A DNA stretch of 39,924 nucleotides from Chryseolinea sp. (lineage in GTDB: Bacteria; Bacteroidota; Bacteroidia; Cytophagales; Cyclobacteriaceae), in assembly GCA_025923195.1 (NCBI GenBank), contig JAICGJ010000032.1, forward strand, positions 1 to 39,924, given 5' to 3'. A program made the translations under genes and the position numbers. This document shows positions 25,345 through 35,611 of this stretch, one piece after another. Within the stretch, counting starts at the first letter, position 1; each line of letters opens with the position of its first letter. Below the pieces are notes generated by a model. It made no database searches. It saw only the letters and a program-made list of their open reading frames with translations, and was not told the origin of the DNA.

Positions 25345-25985
25345 TGGAAAATAAGTGGTTTTGGAGAAAATATAGCAATGCGATAGCTGCAGTCAGCTTT
25401 CTCACAATATTTTTATTGACTGAGACCAAAGCGCAGAAGTTTCCCTCTGATTTGTGGCACGAAGGGAAGATTGTCCTGCTTGCAGGAGACACATTGAGAG
25501 GCAGTGTGAAATACGACCTTCAACAGGATCTTGTACAATATGGAGTAGCAAATGAACGAACCACCGCATTCAGTGCGCGAAAAGTACTATTCTTCGAGAT
25601 CTATGACGCGTCGGTGAGAAGGTATCGTCAGTTTTTTGCACTTCCGTTCACAACAACCTCAGGCTACAAGGCCCCTGTCTTTTTTGAGTTGCTGGAAGAA
25701 GGTAAGATGACGCTCTTGTCGCGCGAATCTGTTGAATACAGAACATATAACTCTCCATACTACATGGGGTCATATTCCAGGTTGGTCCTCGTTTACAAGT
25801 ATTTTTTCCTGGATGAAAGTGGTAACATTTCAGAATTCACCGGCAATAAGAATGATCTCCTGAACCTCATGAATAAGAAATCTGACGAAGTCGAGAAATA
25901 TATTAAAGCCAATAAACTCCGTTACGAAGATAAATACGATTTTGCAAGAATTGTTGCTTACTACAACTCCCTCTTTGGAACCTGA
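25341..25985 (+). CDS. Secreted protein of unknown function, coupled to ribBA
   Basis: 214 residues beginning at the second A of the ATGA overlap with ribBA. The basic N-terminus and hydrophobic run ([17 protein letters not shown]) form a signal peptide cleaved near residue 32. The mature part starts with a strand-rich segment ([36 protein letters not shown]) and ends in a charged helix ([19 protein letters not shown]). I do not recognise a named family. The sequence looks like a conserved Bacteroidota envelope protein. The overlap suggests translational coupling, but no riboflavin-related motif is visible and a shared function is not implied. Confidence 0.78.
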   Translation: MMENKWFWRKYSNAIAAVSFLTIFLLTETKAQKFPSDLWHEGKIVLLAGDTLRGSVKYDLQQDLVQYGVANERTTAFSARKVLFFEIYDASVRRYRQFFALPFTTTSGYKAPVFFELLEEGKMTLLSRESVEYRTYNSPYYMGSYSRLVLVYKYFFLDESGNISEFTGNKNDLLNLMNKKSDEVEKYIKANKLRYEDKYDFARIVAYYNSLFGT

Positions 25986-26029
25986 ATGTACGCACGGTTG
26001 AATCGTCGATCTACAATCCTCCTTCATGC

Positions 26030-26806
26030 ATGAAGCCCCTTATCCTTGTCTCTAACGATGACGGCATTACGTCCAAAGGAATCCTAACACTGGTAAATGC
26101 TATGAAGCAATTAGGTGACGTTATTGTGGTCGCGCCCGATGGTCCTCAGTCCGGAATGGGTCATGCCATCACAGTAGGTGAAACGTTGCGCCTTGAGGAG
26201 AATTTCATCTTTGATGGAGTCAAGGCATTTGAATGTTCAGGAACACCGGCAGACTGCGTGAAGATCGCCAGACATTTTGTGTTCAAGGAGGGACGGCAGC
26301 CTGATGTGATTGTAAGTGGAGTAAATCACGGAAGCAATACGTCAATCAGCGTTCTATACTCTGGTACAATGTCTGCCGCAATTGAAGGTGCAATTGAAGG
26401 TACGCCTGCTATTGGTTTCTCACTTTGTGATTTTTCATACGATGCTGATTTCTCACATATTGAAGAGTATCTTGTTAAGATTACCAGGCAGGTGCTGAAC
26501 AAGGGCTTGCCGAAGGGAATAGCGCTCAACGTAAATTTTCCACCCAAGCGTCATGAAGCCATCAAAGGTATACGTGTATGCCGGCAGGCCAATGCAAAGT
26601 GGGTGGAGGATTTTGATATGCGATACGATCCAAATGGTCGAAGATATTTCTGGATGATCGGCAACTTCGTGAATTTTGACAAAGGTGAGGATAATGACGA
26701 GTGGGCCATCGCCAATAATTATGTATCAGTTGTTCCTTGTCAATTCGACCTCACGGGCCATCAGGCGATTCCAGTTCTAAATGAAGAATGGGAAATCCTT
26801 AACTGA
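26030..26806 (+). CDS. surE: 5'/3'-nucleotidase SurE
   Basis: 258 residues, a metal-dependent phosphatase acting on nucleoside monophosphates and short polyphosphate, often stationary-phase related. The N-terminus KPLILVSNDDGITSKGI contains the metal-binding Asp-Asp pair. GPQSGMGHAIT carries the conserved Ser41. SGVNHGSNTSISVLYSGT and GAIEGTPAIGFSL complete the signature. The length is usual. The gene converges on the outer-membrane gene; their stops are 3 bp apart. Confidence 0.95.
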   Translation: MKPLILVSNDDGITSKGILTLVNAMKQLGDVIVVAPDGPQSGMGHAITVGETLRLEENFIFDGVKAFECSGTPADCVKIARHFVFKEGRQPDVIVSGVNHGSNTSISVLYSGTMSAAIEGAIEGTPAIGFSLCDFSYDADFSHIEEYLVKITRQVLNKGLPKGIALNVNFPPKRHEAIKGIRVCRQANAKWVEDFDMRYDPNGRRYFWMIGNFVNFDKGEDNDEWAIANNYVSVVPCQFDLTGHQAIPVLNEEWEILN

Positions 26807-26809
26807 TTT

Positions 26810-27688
26810 CTAGTTCAATTTTACAAGCATGCCAATGTTGGCCGCTACCGAACTCATGGAAAGAGGAGACCTCAGACTTTGTCCAGGATGGTTATCGTAG
26901 TCGCTGGCATTGTCGCTGTCGATCTCAACCTCTTTAACATAAACGGTCTTCCGGATATTTTCAGTCAATAGGCTCAATTTGTCCTCTCCGTTGACAGTAT
27001 ATCGCACGATCTCGCTTTCTTTTGCAAAATAATTCATGCCGGTAAACATTATTTCTGAGAAGACACTGAATTTTCTGTTGAGGACAACGCTTACGCCGAC
27101 TGCACCGCGAAGGCCAATGGAAACACCTCCTTTATATTTTGTGTTCCTTACTTCTGATACTGTGGCTCCGTTTTCTTCGGTTGAGCGTGAGAGAGCCCGA
27201 TTAAAATTTACTTTGCCCAAAACGGGCCCAATCAAAAAGTAAGGGGTAAAATTTCGCTTGTGCGTTACAAATTTTAACATCGGTGTGAACAGTACAGCTT
27301 TGCTCTTTGAACTTTCGGACTCATATGTAAAGGTCACCAATTGGTCTTGACGTATATCTGTGTAGTTAGAAACTGTCGTGTATTTCTGCCCTGTTAAATA
27401 ACTGATACCCAGTTCAAGTCCGATATTTTCAGAGAGTGTGTATCCAAAGGCTCCATTGATGTTTAAGCCTGCGCCATACGAGCCTTCGATGGTTTTTCTA
27501 GTACTTGTTACCCTGGGTACTTCCAACCCTGAGTTGATATCGAGGGTGGTAGCATGTGTTGAAGATGAATTTGTTCCTATTTCTTGCGATAGCCAGGGTA
27601 ATCCATACCCTACGCTAAATTTGAATGATTGTGATTGTGCAAGTCCAAAGAAAGCCAGCCCGACTGCAGTCAACATTAATTTTCTCAT
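26810..27688 (-). CDS. Outer-membrane beta-barrel protein
   Basis: 292 residues with a signal peptide (MRKLMLTAVGLAFFGLAQSQ). The rest is strand-rich, with alternating aromatic and polar residues (FKFSVGYGLPWL, LELGISYLTGQKYTT, FTPYFLIGPVLGKV, VNRKFSVFSEIMFTGMNYF), typical of an OmpA-type or porin-like barrel of about 10-12 strands. The last residues (ANIGMLVKLN) lack a C-terminal Phe. No OmpA C-terminal domain follows, so it is probably a barrel without a peptidoglycan anchor. Function is unknown. It lies 157 bp downstream of priA, with an AT-rich intergenic segment. Confidence 0.8.
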   Translation of the reverse strand: MRKLMLTAVGLAFFGLAQSQSFKFSVGYGLPWLSQEIGTNSSSTHATTLDINSGLEVPRVTSTRKTIEGSYGAGLNINGAFGYTLSENIGLELGISYLTGQKYTTVSNYTDIRQDQLVTFTYESESSKSKAVLFTPMLKFVTHKRNFTPYFLIGPVLGKVNFNRALSRSTEENGATVSEVRNTKYKGGVSIGLRGAVGVSVVLNRKFSVFSEIMFTGMNYFAKESEIVRYTVNGEDKLSLLTENIRKTVYVKEVEIDSDNASDYDNHPGQSLRSPLSMSSVAANIGMLVKLN

Positions 27689-27845
27689 CAGTGATGTTTA
27701 GCATAAAAAAATAAACCGGAATTTTTTCGCGGTATAAAATAATGTCGCAATAAAGAAAACTCGTGCAGATAATCCCACTCTTATGGAAAAAAAGAACTAT
27801 TTTTTTTTAAATATATTTTTTTTAAATGTCGGGACTGTACTTCAG

Positions 27846-30344
27846 CTACACAGGATCTACATCGATTACTATACGCGTATTTCTGTGTTCTTTGATCTTT
27901 AAAATTTTTTGAACTTCATCTTGGAGGTTGTGCTTTGAGCTTGCCAGGTCGGTTTTCCCTCGGGGTATCTTGATGAGGATCGTTAATAAAAATTGATTTC
28001 TGATTTTTGAAATCATCGGTACGCCTGGTCCAAAGATCTTTACACCCGTTATTTTTTCCCGCAACGCAACAGCTAACGCATTGGCAGTCAGTAGGCATAC
28101 TTTTTTGTCCGTATGTTTGGCGGTAATTTCAATCAAGCGCGCAAAAGGCGGATAGTCATGCAGGTAACGGTCGTTGAGCTGGGTTTCATAGAAATGTTGG
28201 TAATCATGATTCAGAATATTTTGCAGGAGTGGATGATTTACATTGGTGGTCTGTATCACCACGGTGCCTGGTTTATCACGTCTTCCTGCCCGACCGCTTA
28301 CCTGAGTGATTAACTGATATGCACGTTCATATGAGCGGAAATCGGGAAAGTGGATCATACGATCCGCGTTAAAAATTCCTACAAGACTTACGTGATTAAA
28401 ATCAAGTCCTTTCGTTACCATTTGTGTTCCTACTAAGATGTTTGTTTCCTCACGTTCAAACTGGTCAATGATATTTTCATAGCCGGACTTTGAGCGCGTA
28501 GTCTCCAGGTCCATACGCTGCACTTTCGCTTCCGGAAAATGAAGTTTAAGCTCTTCCTCCAGTTTTTCGGTACCATATCCCATCGTTTTGATTCTACTGG
28601 AGGTGCATGTAGGGCACTGGCTAGGCAGAGCCTGCCTATATCCACAATAATGACAGATCAGGGCATGTTTATATTGATGATAAGTAAGGCTTACAGCGCA
28701 ATTGATACACTTCGGTATCCAGCCGCAGTCTTCGCAGCTGACCATTGGAGAATAGCCTCTTCTATTCTGAAAGATTATCACTTGTTGTTTCTTTGATAAG
28801 GCGTCTTCTATTTTTTTCAGGAGCAGACCTGAGAAGTCCCCCTTATTTGTTTTTTGCTTTCTTTCCTGGCTCATGTCAGCTAGCTCTACCGTTGGAAGCT
28901 GGGCATCACCAAATCTTCTGGTCAGTGAAACGAAACCGTACTTGCCCTGTTGTGCGTGATAAAATGTTTCCAGGGAGGGTGTGGCGGAGCCCAGCAGAAC
29001 CTTGGCGTAATGAATCTGTCCCATCATCATTGCTACATCCCTGGCGTTGTATCTTGGTGCTGGTTCTTGCTGCTTGTATGAGGGATCATGTTCTTCATCC
29101 ACGATAATTAAACCAAGATTATCGAAGGGGAGAAGTATGGATGATCGCACGCCAATAATAAATTTGAATTTTCCGTGCAATAATCCGTTCCAGACTTCGA
29201 CGCGTTCATTATCTGAAAATCTTGAGTGATAGACACCGACTGTTTCTCCAAAAATTTTTCTCAGCCGTTGAACGATCTGGGTTGTAACCGCAATCTCGGG
29301 GAGCAGGTAAAGCACCTGCGATCCTGCATCAAGCGCTTGCTTGATCAGGTTAATATAAATTTCGGTTTTCCCGCTGCCGGTTATTCCGCGCAATAATGTA
29401 ATTCCATGTTGCTGAAAGCTCTTCAGGATATCATGTTGAACGCGAAGCTGTTCTTCACTGAGTTGAATGCTATGGGGTGGCGTAACTTTTTCATCTTCCT
29501 GAAACCTGGAGATAACCACGTCGAATTCTTCAAAGACGTTGTTCTTAGTCAGAGTGCTTAGAGACGATTCCGACATCCCGTCAGCAAGTAATTTCTTTTT
29601 GGCGATACCTGCACGATTCGCTTCGGCACGGCTAAGAACGGGCACTTCCTGGAGATACTTTAACAAGATGGCTTCTTGCTTGGGTTTTGACGCAAGGAGC
29701 TCGAACAATGATTCCAGGGACTCGTTCTTAGTATATTCGGGCGTGAGCCTAATTTTTTTTTCTGTCTTCGGCTTGTATTTGTCCAACACTTTCTCAAACA
29801 GAATGACAGCTTCTTTCCGAACCAGGGATTTTAGAATCGAGTAAAGGTTCTTTACACCGAGCAGGCTGGATATCGAAGAATAATCCAAAGACTCTTTTAC
29901 AAGATGTTCCAATAGCTTTAATTCCTTGTCTGTGAACTCGAGGTTGCTATCGTCTAAATTGAAGGATGGGTGGAGTTGCACCATGGATTCGCTTGAAAGC
30001 TTTAGTCCGGAAGGTAGAGCAGCATTCATGACTTCCCCCAACGAACACAAATAATAGTCTGAAATCCAGTGGAAAAGCTTCAACTGTAATTCGCTGACAA
30101 CCGGATAATCATCCAGTATTTCCAGTATGTATTTTGCTTCGTAGGCAGCTGGGGGCTGTTTATGTATGGTAGCAATTATACCGGTGAGAATTTTGCGGTC
30201 GCCAAACTGAACGATAGCGCGTTGCCCTATTAAAACTTTTTCCTGAAGAATTCTTGGAATCCGGTACGTAAAAAGTCTTGGTATCGGGACCGGCAATAAT
30301 AGCTCAGCGAATAGTGTATCACCCGTATCCTCAAAAATTTCCAC
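27846..30344 (-). CDS. priA: Primosomal protein N' (replication-restart helicase)
   Basis: 832 residues of PriA, which reloads the replisome at stalled forks. The N-terminal 3'-DNA-binding part begins FAELLLPVPIPRLFTYRIP. The helicase has Walker A ITGSGKTE (321-328), DEEH (415-418) and GSATPS. An eight-cysteine zinc region follows (536, 539, 545, 548, 563, 566, 576, 579). The C-terminal helicase half has QMVTKGLDF and QVSGRAGR. It has the expected order and length. An additional segment of ~100 residues between the N-terminal domain and Walker A is lineage-typical. A TAtcTTTC element at 30367-30360 is a weak promoter candidate. Confidence 0.95.
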   Translation of the reverse strand: MEIFEDTGDTLFAELLLPVPIPRLFTYRIPRILQEKVLIGQRAIVQFGDRKILTGIIATIHKQPPAAYEAKYILEILDDYPVVSELQLKLFHWISDYYLCSLGEVMNAALPSGLKLSSESMVQLHPSFNLDDSNLEFTDKELKLLEHLVKESLDYSSISSLLGVKNLYSILKSLVRKEAVILFEKVLDKYKPKTEKKIRLTPEYTKNESLESLFELLASKPKQEAILLKYLQEVPVLSRAEANRAGIAKKKLLADGMSESSLSTLTKNNVFEEFDVVISRFQEDEKVTPPHSIQLSEEQLRVQHDILKSFQQHGITLLRGITGSGKTEIYINLIKQALDAGSQVLYLLPEIAVTTQIVQRLRKIFGETVGVYHSRFSDNERVEVWNGLLHGKFKFIIGVRSSILLPFDNLGLIIVDEEHDPSYKQQEPAPRYNARDVAMMMGQIHYAKVLLGSATPSLETFYHAQQGKYGFVSLTRRFGDAQLPTVELADMSQERKQKTNKGDFSGLLLKKIEDALSKKQQVIIFQNRRGYSPMVSCEDCGWIPKCINCAVSLTYHQYKHALICHYCGYRQALPSQCPTCTSSRIKTMGYGTEKLEEELKLHFPEAKVQRMDLETTRSKSGYENIIDQFEREETNILVGTQMVTKGLDFNHVSLVGIFNADRMIHFPDFRSYERAYQLITQVSGRAGRRDKPGTVVIQTTNVNHPLLQNILNHDYQHFYETQLNDRYLHDYPPFARLIEITAKHTDKKVCLLTANALAVALREKITGVKIFGPGVPMISKIRNQFLLTILIKIPRGKTDLASSKHNLQDEVQKILKIKEHRNTRIVIDVDPV

Positions 30345-30433
30345 GATTTTAACTTTTTTGAAAGATAGCGGAATGATTCACATCTTTAAAAACGATTCAA
30401 CTTGGATGGTTAAAGAAGATAAACAACTTTCTT

Positions 30434-30883
30434 CTAGTACTGAATTTTTTTCAACGCATCCCTGACCATCTCAAGATTTTTGATGTCCAGGTCCGTTCCA
30501 ATTCTTAAATAGCGCTCAACAAGTTTGTCCTGAATAGTAAAGGTACCGATCACATCATCATTGACGACGAGTGCAAACTCTGTTTTAGGTATACTGCGAA
30601 CTGTCTGATTAAGGGTGTTTATGCTGCCCTGCGAAAGTCCAAGATTAACGTGATTGACCTTGCGTACAGGGTCATATAGTATGTCGGTTACGTATTCGAG
30701 TTCATCAATGCTGATAATGGGTTTCTTCAGGACACAGACTTTCTTCCCTCCAACCAACATTTTCAATTCCTGTTCGCACGGGTTTTTCTTGGTCGGCTTC
30801 TTCACGATGAAAATACCGGAATTTGGTGCCTCCGTAAATCCAAGGAGAACCGCCGATAACAAGATTACGAAGAAGTAGTTCAA
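30434..30883 (-). CDS. Small exported protein resembling the SecD P1 head
   Basis: 149 residues from a TTG start; an in-frame stop lies a few codons upstream. The N-terminus YFFVILLSAVLLGFTEA is a signal peptide. The mature part has two Cys (~36 and ~50) that could pair. The C-terminal half, NHVNLGLSQGSINTLNQTV then ALVVNDDVIGTFTIQD and a final helix, has the strand-helix pattern of the SecD P1-head subdomain (in SecD: AIVLDGKVISAPVI). This resemblance is by eye and unproven. No transmembrane region follows, so it is not a translocase part itself. Confidence 0.65.
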   Translation of the reverse strand: MNYFFVILLSAVLLGFTEAPNSGIFIVKKPTKKNPCEQELKMLVGGKKVCVLKKPIISIDELEYVTDILYDPVRKVNHVNLGLSQGSINTLNQTVRSIPKTEFALVVNDDVIGTFTIQDKLVERYLRIGTDLDIKNLEMVRDALKKIQY

Positions 30884-30996
30884 TGTCTGAGGCCTTAAGA
30901 CCCGAATTTAATACTTTCCCAGCGAGGGATAACATTAGATCGTCACTTAAAAGATCATACCGTACTTCTTTCGAATCGATCCCGGATTTTGATCGC

Positions 30997-32442
30997 TCAA
31001 TACAAGTCAATAGTTGAAATGAGCGGGCACGCTTTTGCGTCGGTAATGGATACCCGGATCTTGTTGGTCTCAGTAGGTTCTACTCGTAATATCCGTTTAT
31101 AACCGATGGTCGTGCCGGCCCCTATAGTTTTCCAGGTATCACCAACCTTTGCTTCAATTTTGAATGATCGTACGCGTTGACCAAGCTTGATGTATTCCTG
31201 CAATATAACATACTTAATGAAATGTGATTGTTCGAGATCTAATTCCACGTAACCTGACGTTGATTCGTCATCCAATGACCAATACGTCTCATGGTTTTCA
31301 TCAATAGTTCTTGATGCATCGAAAGTATCAGCGTCGCCCCGGTGAGCATTGGATGTAGCCGTTGCATTAGCAGCTATATTGGTACGGAATTCATCGTCAA
31401 GCATTTTGCGGAATCCTTGTAGTGATCGTATATCGTTTTCATGAATCAGACCACGCATATCGGGAGGAATATTGAGCAGAAGTGTTGATCCTCGTCCTAC
31501 AGATGTGAGGTAAATCTCGAAAAGCTGCTCGGGCGATTTTACGAGGGAGTCTTCGTGTGCATGATAGAACCAGCCCGGACGAATTGAGACATCGACCTCT
31601 GCAGGTATCCACGCCGTTCCATTTTCATGGCCGACATTTAACAGCTCCTGTATGCCTGCTTTGCCAGCGAAAAGGGTATCTGGCGAAATAGTGCACCAAT
31701 TAGTTTCTCCTGCAATCCCCCGCTCATTTCCAACCCACCTTACTCCAGGGCCAGCGTCACTAAAGAAAATTATGTCAGGTTCCATTTCACGGACGAGGTT
31801 AAGTGTTGTGGGCCAATCATAGTAAGTTGCTCCATTGATCGTTCGTTTTTCATTTGCCCCACCGTAGTATCCATCGCCTCCGTTAGCACCATCGAACCAC
31901 ATTTCGAAAACCGGCCCGTAGCTCGTAAACAACTCTTTCAATTGATTTCTATAATATTCGACGTAACCTGCTTCCCCATAATCTGCGCGGTTTCTATCCC
32001 ATGGCGACAGATAAATTCCGAATTTCAAACCTTTGCGCTTACAGGCCTCTGAGACATCCTTCACCACATCGCCCTGGCCGTTCTTAAATGGACTTTTCTT
32101 TACTGAGTGTTCGGAAAATTCGGTTGGCCACAAACAGAAACCATCATGGTGCTTACAGGTAAGAATCACCCCCTTGAAGCCCGTGTTCTTAAAGGCTTCG
32201 ATCCATTGATCAGCGTTAAATGATTTCGGATCAAAGAGAGTGGGCTTCTCGTCACCAAATCCCCATTCTTTTCCTGTAAATGTGTTTAATGAGAAATGCA
32301 CGAACGCATTCATTTCCATCGCGTGCCATTCTAGTTGACTTTCACTAGGCGTTGGCCCAAACGGTGTGGGGGGAAGGACTTCCCGGGTTGCGCATGAGAG
32401 AAAAATGACAGAAAGGCTGGCGAAGATCGTAACTCTTACCAT
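30997..32442 (-). CDS. GH29 alpha-L-fucosidase lipoprotein with C-terminal carbohydrate-binding domain
   Basis: 481 residues. A lipoprotein signal (SVIFLSC, Cys17) anchors it in the envelope. The catalytic GH29 barrel (~35-345) shows MEMNAFVHFSLNTFTG, CKHHDGFCLWP, GIYLSPWDRN and the nucleophile Asp184 in EMWFDGANGG. Residues ~365-481 form an F5/8 type C (discoidin-like) module with YWSLDDESTSGYVELDLEQ. This removes alpha-linked fucose from glycans or glycoconjugates. The acid/base residue cannot be assigned with confidence because it varies in the family. No SusCD pair is adjacent, so it is not in an obvious polysaccharide-utilisation locus. Confidence 0.92.
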   Translation of the reverse strand: MVRVTIFASLSVIFLSCATREVLPPTPFGPTPSESQLEWHAMEMNAFVHFSLNTFTGKEWGFGDEKPTLFDPKSFNADQWIEAFKNTGFKGVILTCKHHDGFCLWPTEFSEHSVKKSPFKNGQGDVVKDVSEACKRKGLKFGIYLSPWDRNRADYGEAGYVEYYRNQLKELFTSYGPVFEMWFDGANGGDGYYGGANEKRTINGATYYDWPTTLNLVREMEPDIIFFSDAGPGVRWVGNERGIAGETNWCTISPDTLFAGKAGIQELLNVGHENGTAWIPAEVDVSIRPGWFYHAHEDSLVKSPEQLFEIYLTSVGRGSTLLLNIPPDMRGLIHENDIRSLQGFRKMLDDEFRTNIAANATATSNAHRGDADTFDASRTIDENHETYWSLDDESTSGYVELDLEQSHFIKYVILQEYIKLGQRVRSFKIEAKVGDTWKTIGAGTTIGYKRILRVEPTETNKIRVSITDAKACPLISTIDLY

Positions 32443-32487
32443 TACAATTTTTTTGTGAGATGCTAATATACAAGGTGGGCATTAAAT

Positions 32488-34503
32488 TCATATTTGTGCC
32501 AGCTGTTGCATGGCTTCATCCACGGTATGGACTGGGAGTTTGCACGTCTTGTCGTAACAAACGTAAAGCGTAGCCTTTCCGTCCACAGGTTTTTTGTCTT
32601 TCTGAAGTGGCAAATCGCTCGTGCCTGTATTTCCCTGGATGATACTGAAAGGAATAAAGTTCCGTTGCAGGTCAGTGCGAAGCCGGTCAATATCTTCCCC
32701 TGCCAAAACCACCTCCGCCAGTCCTTTCTCCAGCTCCGTATATGCAATGCCCCAATAAGACATGTAGGCTGGTTCCTGTTTGATGAGATGGCCAAGTGAA
32801 GTCACCATGGTTATAGCCATTGTTTTCCAGTCGTCGCGATCAAGAAGCAGCCCGAGTTGATTCAGGTTTTGAGCCATAACGGCATTAGACGAAGGAATTA
32901 CGTTGTCAAAAATTTCCTTTTTCCGACTTATCAAGGGCTCGGCGGTTCTCGATGTATAGAAGAAGAATCCATCTGCGGAATCAAAGAATTGTGCTATTAC
33001 ATATTCGCTGAGCTGTTTCGCACGGTTAATATAAGCCTCGTTAAAAGTAACCTGGTACAACCTGACGAGTGCCTGAATGTAGAAAGCGTAATCATCCAGG
33101 AAACCTTCCGTTTGGGACCGTTTCATCTTAAAGGACCTGTACAATTTGATCCCGTCGAACAGCTTATCTTCCATAAACCTGATGTTCTTAACCGCAGCGT
33201 CTAAGAATAGGGATTCACCAAATGCCCGAAAGGCATCCGTTAAACCACAAACCATCATGGCATTCCATCCGGTAATAATTTTATCATCCAACGCAGGAGG
33301 TACACGTTCATTTCGCACTCCAAGCAATTTCGCTTTTGACTCCTTTAGCGTTAGGTGCCATTCGTCAGGTTTGATGGCCTGTTCGCGTATGAATTCAGAT
33401 TCATCTTTAATCTGCATCAGGATGTTGGTTCCATGTTCCCAGTTGCCTACCTCCGTTACGCTATAGTAAGCAGAGATCAATGGTTCGTGATCTATCAATA
33501 TGTCGCGTAGCTGATTCTTGGTCCAGACATAATACTTTCCCTCGACGCCCTCGCTGTCGGCGTCCAACGCGGAAAAGAAACCGCCATTAGCATCCATCAT
33601 CGTGCGTTGAAGCCAGTCAAATGTCTCATAAACTACGGTTCTGAACGACTCTTCCTTTGTCACGGAATATGCTTCGCTGTACAAGCTTAACAACTGTGCA
33701 TTATCATAAAGCATCTTTTCGAAGTGGGGAGCGAACCATCGACGGTCAACGGAGTACCTAGCAAAGCCGCCACCGACGTGGTCGTATATTCCGCCTTGGG
33801 CGATTTTTTTTAAGGTAAAAGTAACGCGACCGACCGCTTCAGGATTTTTGGTTACCTGTGATATTCTTAGCATCCATAACCAAATCGAAGGCATGATAAA
33901 TTTTGGCTCTTTATCGAGCCCGCCCCACTTCCTGTCAAACTTCGCGCTAAACTTATTGTAAATCTCATTGAGGTCAGGGATAAGGCTGGACGGCGAGGGT
34001 GACTGCTTGTAGCGCGCCACTTCAGACGTCAGCATATGTAACCTGAGCTCCTCGGCTGTTTCTTCTATTTGTTTCCGGTTGGCGCGATACGCTCTGTTAA
34101 TATTGTTTAATACTTCAACCCAAACCTGCGGAGAGAAGTAGGTACCACCAAAAAAAGGCTTTTGTTCTGACGTAAGGAAGACATTCAATGGCCATCCCCC
34201 CTGAACTCCCAGCATGTGAACAGCATCCATGTATACCTGGTCAATATCGGGTCTTTCCTCGCGATCAACTTTTATGCATACAAAAAACTTATTCATCACT
34301 GCCGCGATATTCTCCTTTTCGAATGACTCGCGCTCCATCACGTGGCACCAGTGGCAGGAGGAATAACCAATACTCACCAGGATGGGCTTGTCTTCCCTTA
34401 CTGCTTTTTCCAACGCTTCCTTGCCCCATTCGTACCAGTCAACGGGATTGTGTGCATGTTGTAGCAAATACGGAGATGTTGAGTGAATCAGATTGTTGGG
34501 CAT
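32488..34503 (-). CDS. YyaL/SPATA20-type thioredoxin-domain protein
   Basis: 671 residues. An N-terminal thioredoxin-like domain (DUF255, ~1-165) starts [20 protein letters not shown] and has the CHWC site at 50-53 in [10 protein letters not shown], with GGWPLNVFL further on. Residues ~190-650 are an (alpha/alpha)6 barrel like N-acylglucosamine 2-epimerases ([31 protein letters not shown]). The family is widespread from bacteria to mammals, and the molecular role is not well settled. The protein is probably cytoplasmic, since no signal peptide is seen. It lies 45 bp before the fucosidase gene and 43 bp after the GSCFA gene, so the three may be one transcript. Confidence 0.92.
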   Translation of the reverse strand: MPNNLIHSTSPYLLQHAHNPVDWYEWGKEALEKAVREDKPILVSIGYSSCHWCHVMERESFEKENIAAVMNKFFVCIKVDREERPDIDQVYMDAVHMLGVQGGWPLNVFLTSEQKPFFGGTYFSPQVWVEVLNNINRAYRANRKQIEETAEELRLHMLTSEVARYKQSPSPSSLIPDLNEIYNKFSAKFDRKWGGLDKEPKFIMPSIWLWMLRISQVTKNPEAVGRVTFTLKKIAQGGIYDHVGGGFARYSVDRRWFAPHFEKMLYDNAQLLSLYSEAYSVTKEESFRTVVYETFDWLQRTMMDANGGFFSALDADSEGVEGKYYVWTKNQLRDILIDHEPLISAYYSVTEVGNWEHGTNILMQIKDESEFIREQAIKPDEWHLTLKESKAKLLGVRNERVPPALDDKIITGWNAMMVCGLTDAFRAFGESLFLDAAVKNIRFMEDKLFDGIKLYRSFKMKRSQTEGFLDDYAFYIQALVRLYQVTFNEAYINRAKQLSEYVIAQFFDSADGFFFYTSRTAEPLISRKKEIFDNVIPSSNAVMAQNLNQLGLLLDRDDWKTMAITMVTSLGHLIKQEPAYMSYWGIAYTELEKGLAEVVLAGEDIDRLRTDLQRNFIPFSIIQGNTGTSDLPLQKDKKPVDGKATLYVCYDKTCKLPVHTVDEAMQQLAQI

Positions 34504-34546
34504 TTGATTTCATTAAGATTACAATTCCTTTAAGTCGATGCCTCCA

Positions 34547-35524
34547 TCAACTAATTTGTTTCTTCAGCATCGTTATCTCTTCATCAACATTCACAAGGGG
34601 CTTTAGTTCTTCAAGTTGCCGTAGCGTCGTTCTAAGGAATTGCTGATGCGCGTCAGAGCCCGAATGAAACGGCCTGTGATTCAAAGCTGTTTTAACGTCT
34701 TTCCATTTGGTCAGGAAATTTTTCAGTTCGTCATCAAAGTATTGCTCGCCAAACTTTTGCCAGATATATTCTTCCGCCGTTTCGGACGGATGTATCATGT
34801 CAGGCTGGTAAAATCTATAATCCCTAAGATCGTCCAGAAGGATTTCATAGGCTGGGAAATAGTGAACATCATGATGTTGTTCTGAAATGGTATGACATCC
34901 AACTCGAAGAATTGATTTGCTGACGCTGTTGAGTACCATCGTTTCTTTTATATGCCTCACGGGGCTGACAGTCAAAATGATATGAATCCCAGGATTTAGT
35001 GATTTCAGATGATGGTACATGGTATCAAAAGAATCCAGCATTTTTCTTTGAGTCAGCAACAATTTGTTAAAGAGCCCTTCAGGCATCTTGTGGCAATTTG
35101 CTACTGTTTCGCGGGATACTTTTAACTCGTATATCCATGCAGTACCATAGGTAATGATGAGCCACTTGGCCTGCTTTAGGAATGAATGCGTGTTCCCAAT
35201 TGCTGATTGAACTCGTTGCTTCAATTCTGGCAGATTCAGGGACGAGTAGGCCGAATGAAAATCGTAGTTCAGAAATAACTCACCTCGCTGGAAATATGAA
35301 TTTTCAGGAATTTGTCGATTCGAAACAGCATACTGGATTAACTTGTGTATGGAAATGGGATTGTATATTGTTCCAAAAGGATTAACTGAGGCGTCCATTT
35401 TATTCGAAATCAAACGGGCACCAATTGCATCCGAAAAGCAAGATCCGATAGTCAATAACCTGTCTGCTAGCTGTATACGTTCGCCAGCGCGATGCAAAAT
35501 GACTTCGGTTCGAAATTTTATCAT
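34547..35524 (-). CDS. GSCFA-domain (SGNH-like) protein
   Basis: About 325 residues from ATG 35524 (MIKFRTEV); a start five codons upstream is less likely. The diagnostic motif LLTIGSCFSDAIG is at ~23-35, where the Cys/Ser stands at the nucleophile place of SGNH-like hydrolases. NPFGTIYNP and a later TVSPVRHIKE are also family features. ConcOH pieces DMIHPSETAEEYIW near the C-terminus hold a likely catalytic Asp-x-x-His pair (DMIH). Its exact substrate is unknown; members are often beside polysaccharide or amino-sugar genes. The divergent NagB/PIG-L fusion begins 87 bp away. Confidence 0.88.
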   Translation of the reverse strand: MIKFRTEVILHRAGERIQLADRLLTIGSCFSDAIGARLISNKMDASVNPFGTIYNPISIHKLIQYAVSNRQIPENSYFQRGELFLNYDFHSAYSSLNLPELKQRVQSAIGNTHSFLKQAKWLIITYGTAWIYELKVSRETVANCHKMPEGLFNKLLLTQRKMLDSFDTMYHHLKSLNPGIHIILTVSPVRHIKETMVLNSVSKSILRVGCHTISEQHHDVHYFPAYEILLDDLRDYRFYQPDMIHPSETAEEYIWQKFGEQYFDDELKNFLTKWKDVKTALNHRPFHSGSDAHQQFLRTTLRQLEELKPLVNVDEEITMLKKQIS

Positions 35525-35542
35525 AAGATGTTTCCGCAAACA

Positions 35543-35574
35543 TTTGAAGATTTGAAGCTTTTTAGGCTATTTTG
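35543..35574 (+). promoter_or_regulatory. Candidate promoter for the NagB/PIG-L gene
   Basis: TTTG (35543-35546), a 21-bp spacer and TATTTTG (35568-35574), a near match to the Bacteroidetes -33/-7 pair (one base short of TAnnTTTG). It ends 37 bp before the ATG. It also lies close to the GSCFA start on the other strand. Confidence 0.35.
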
Positions 35575-35611
35575 ACGTTTGATTTAAAACAGCCAAAAAA
35601 CCAATAAAAAT

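Noticed and set aside
30705-31010. 101-codon frame between the fucosidase and the SecD-head-like gene
   Set aside because: Two-thirds of it overlaps the signal peptide and body of the better-supported 149-residue gene in another frame, and its C-terminus is not protein-like.
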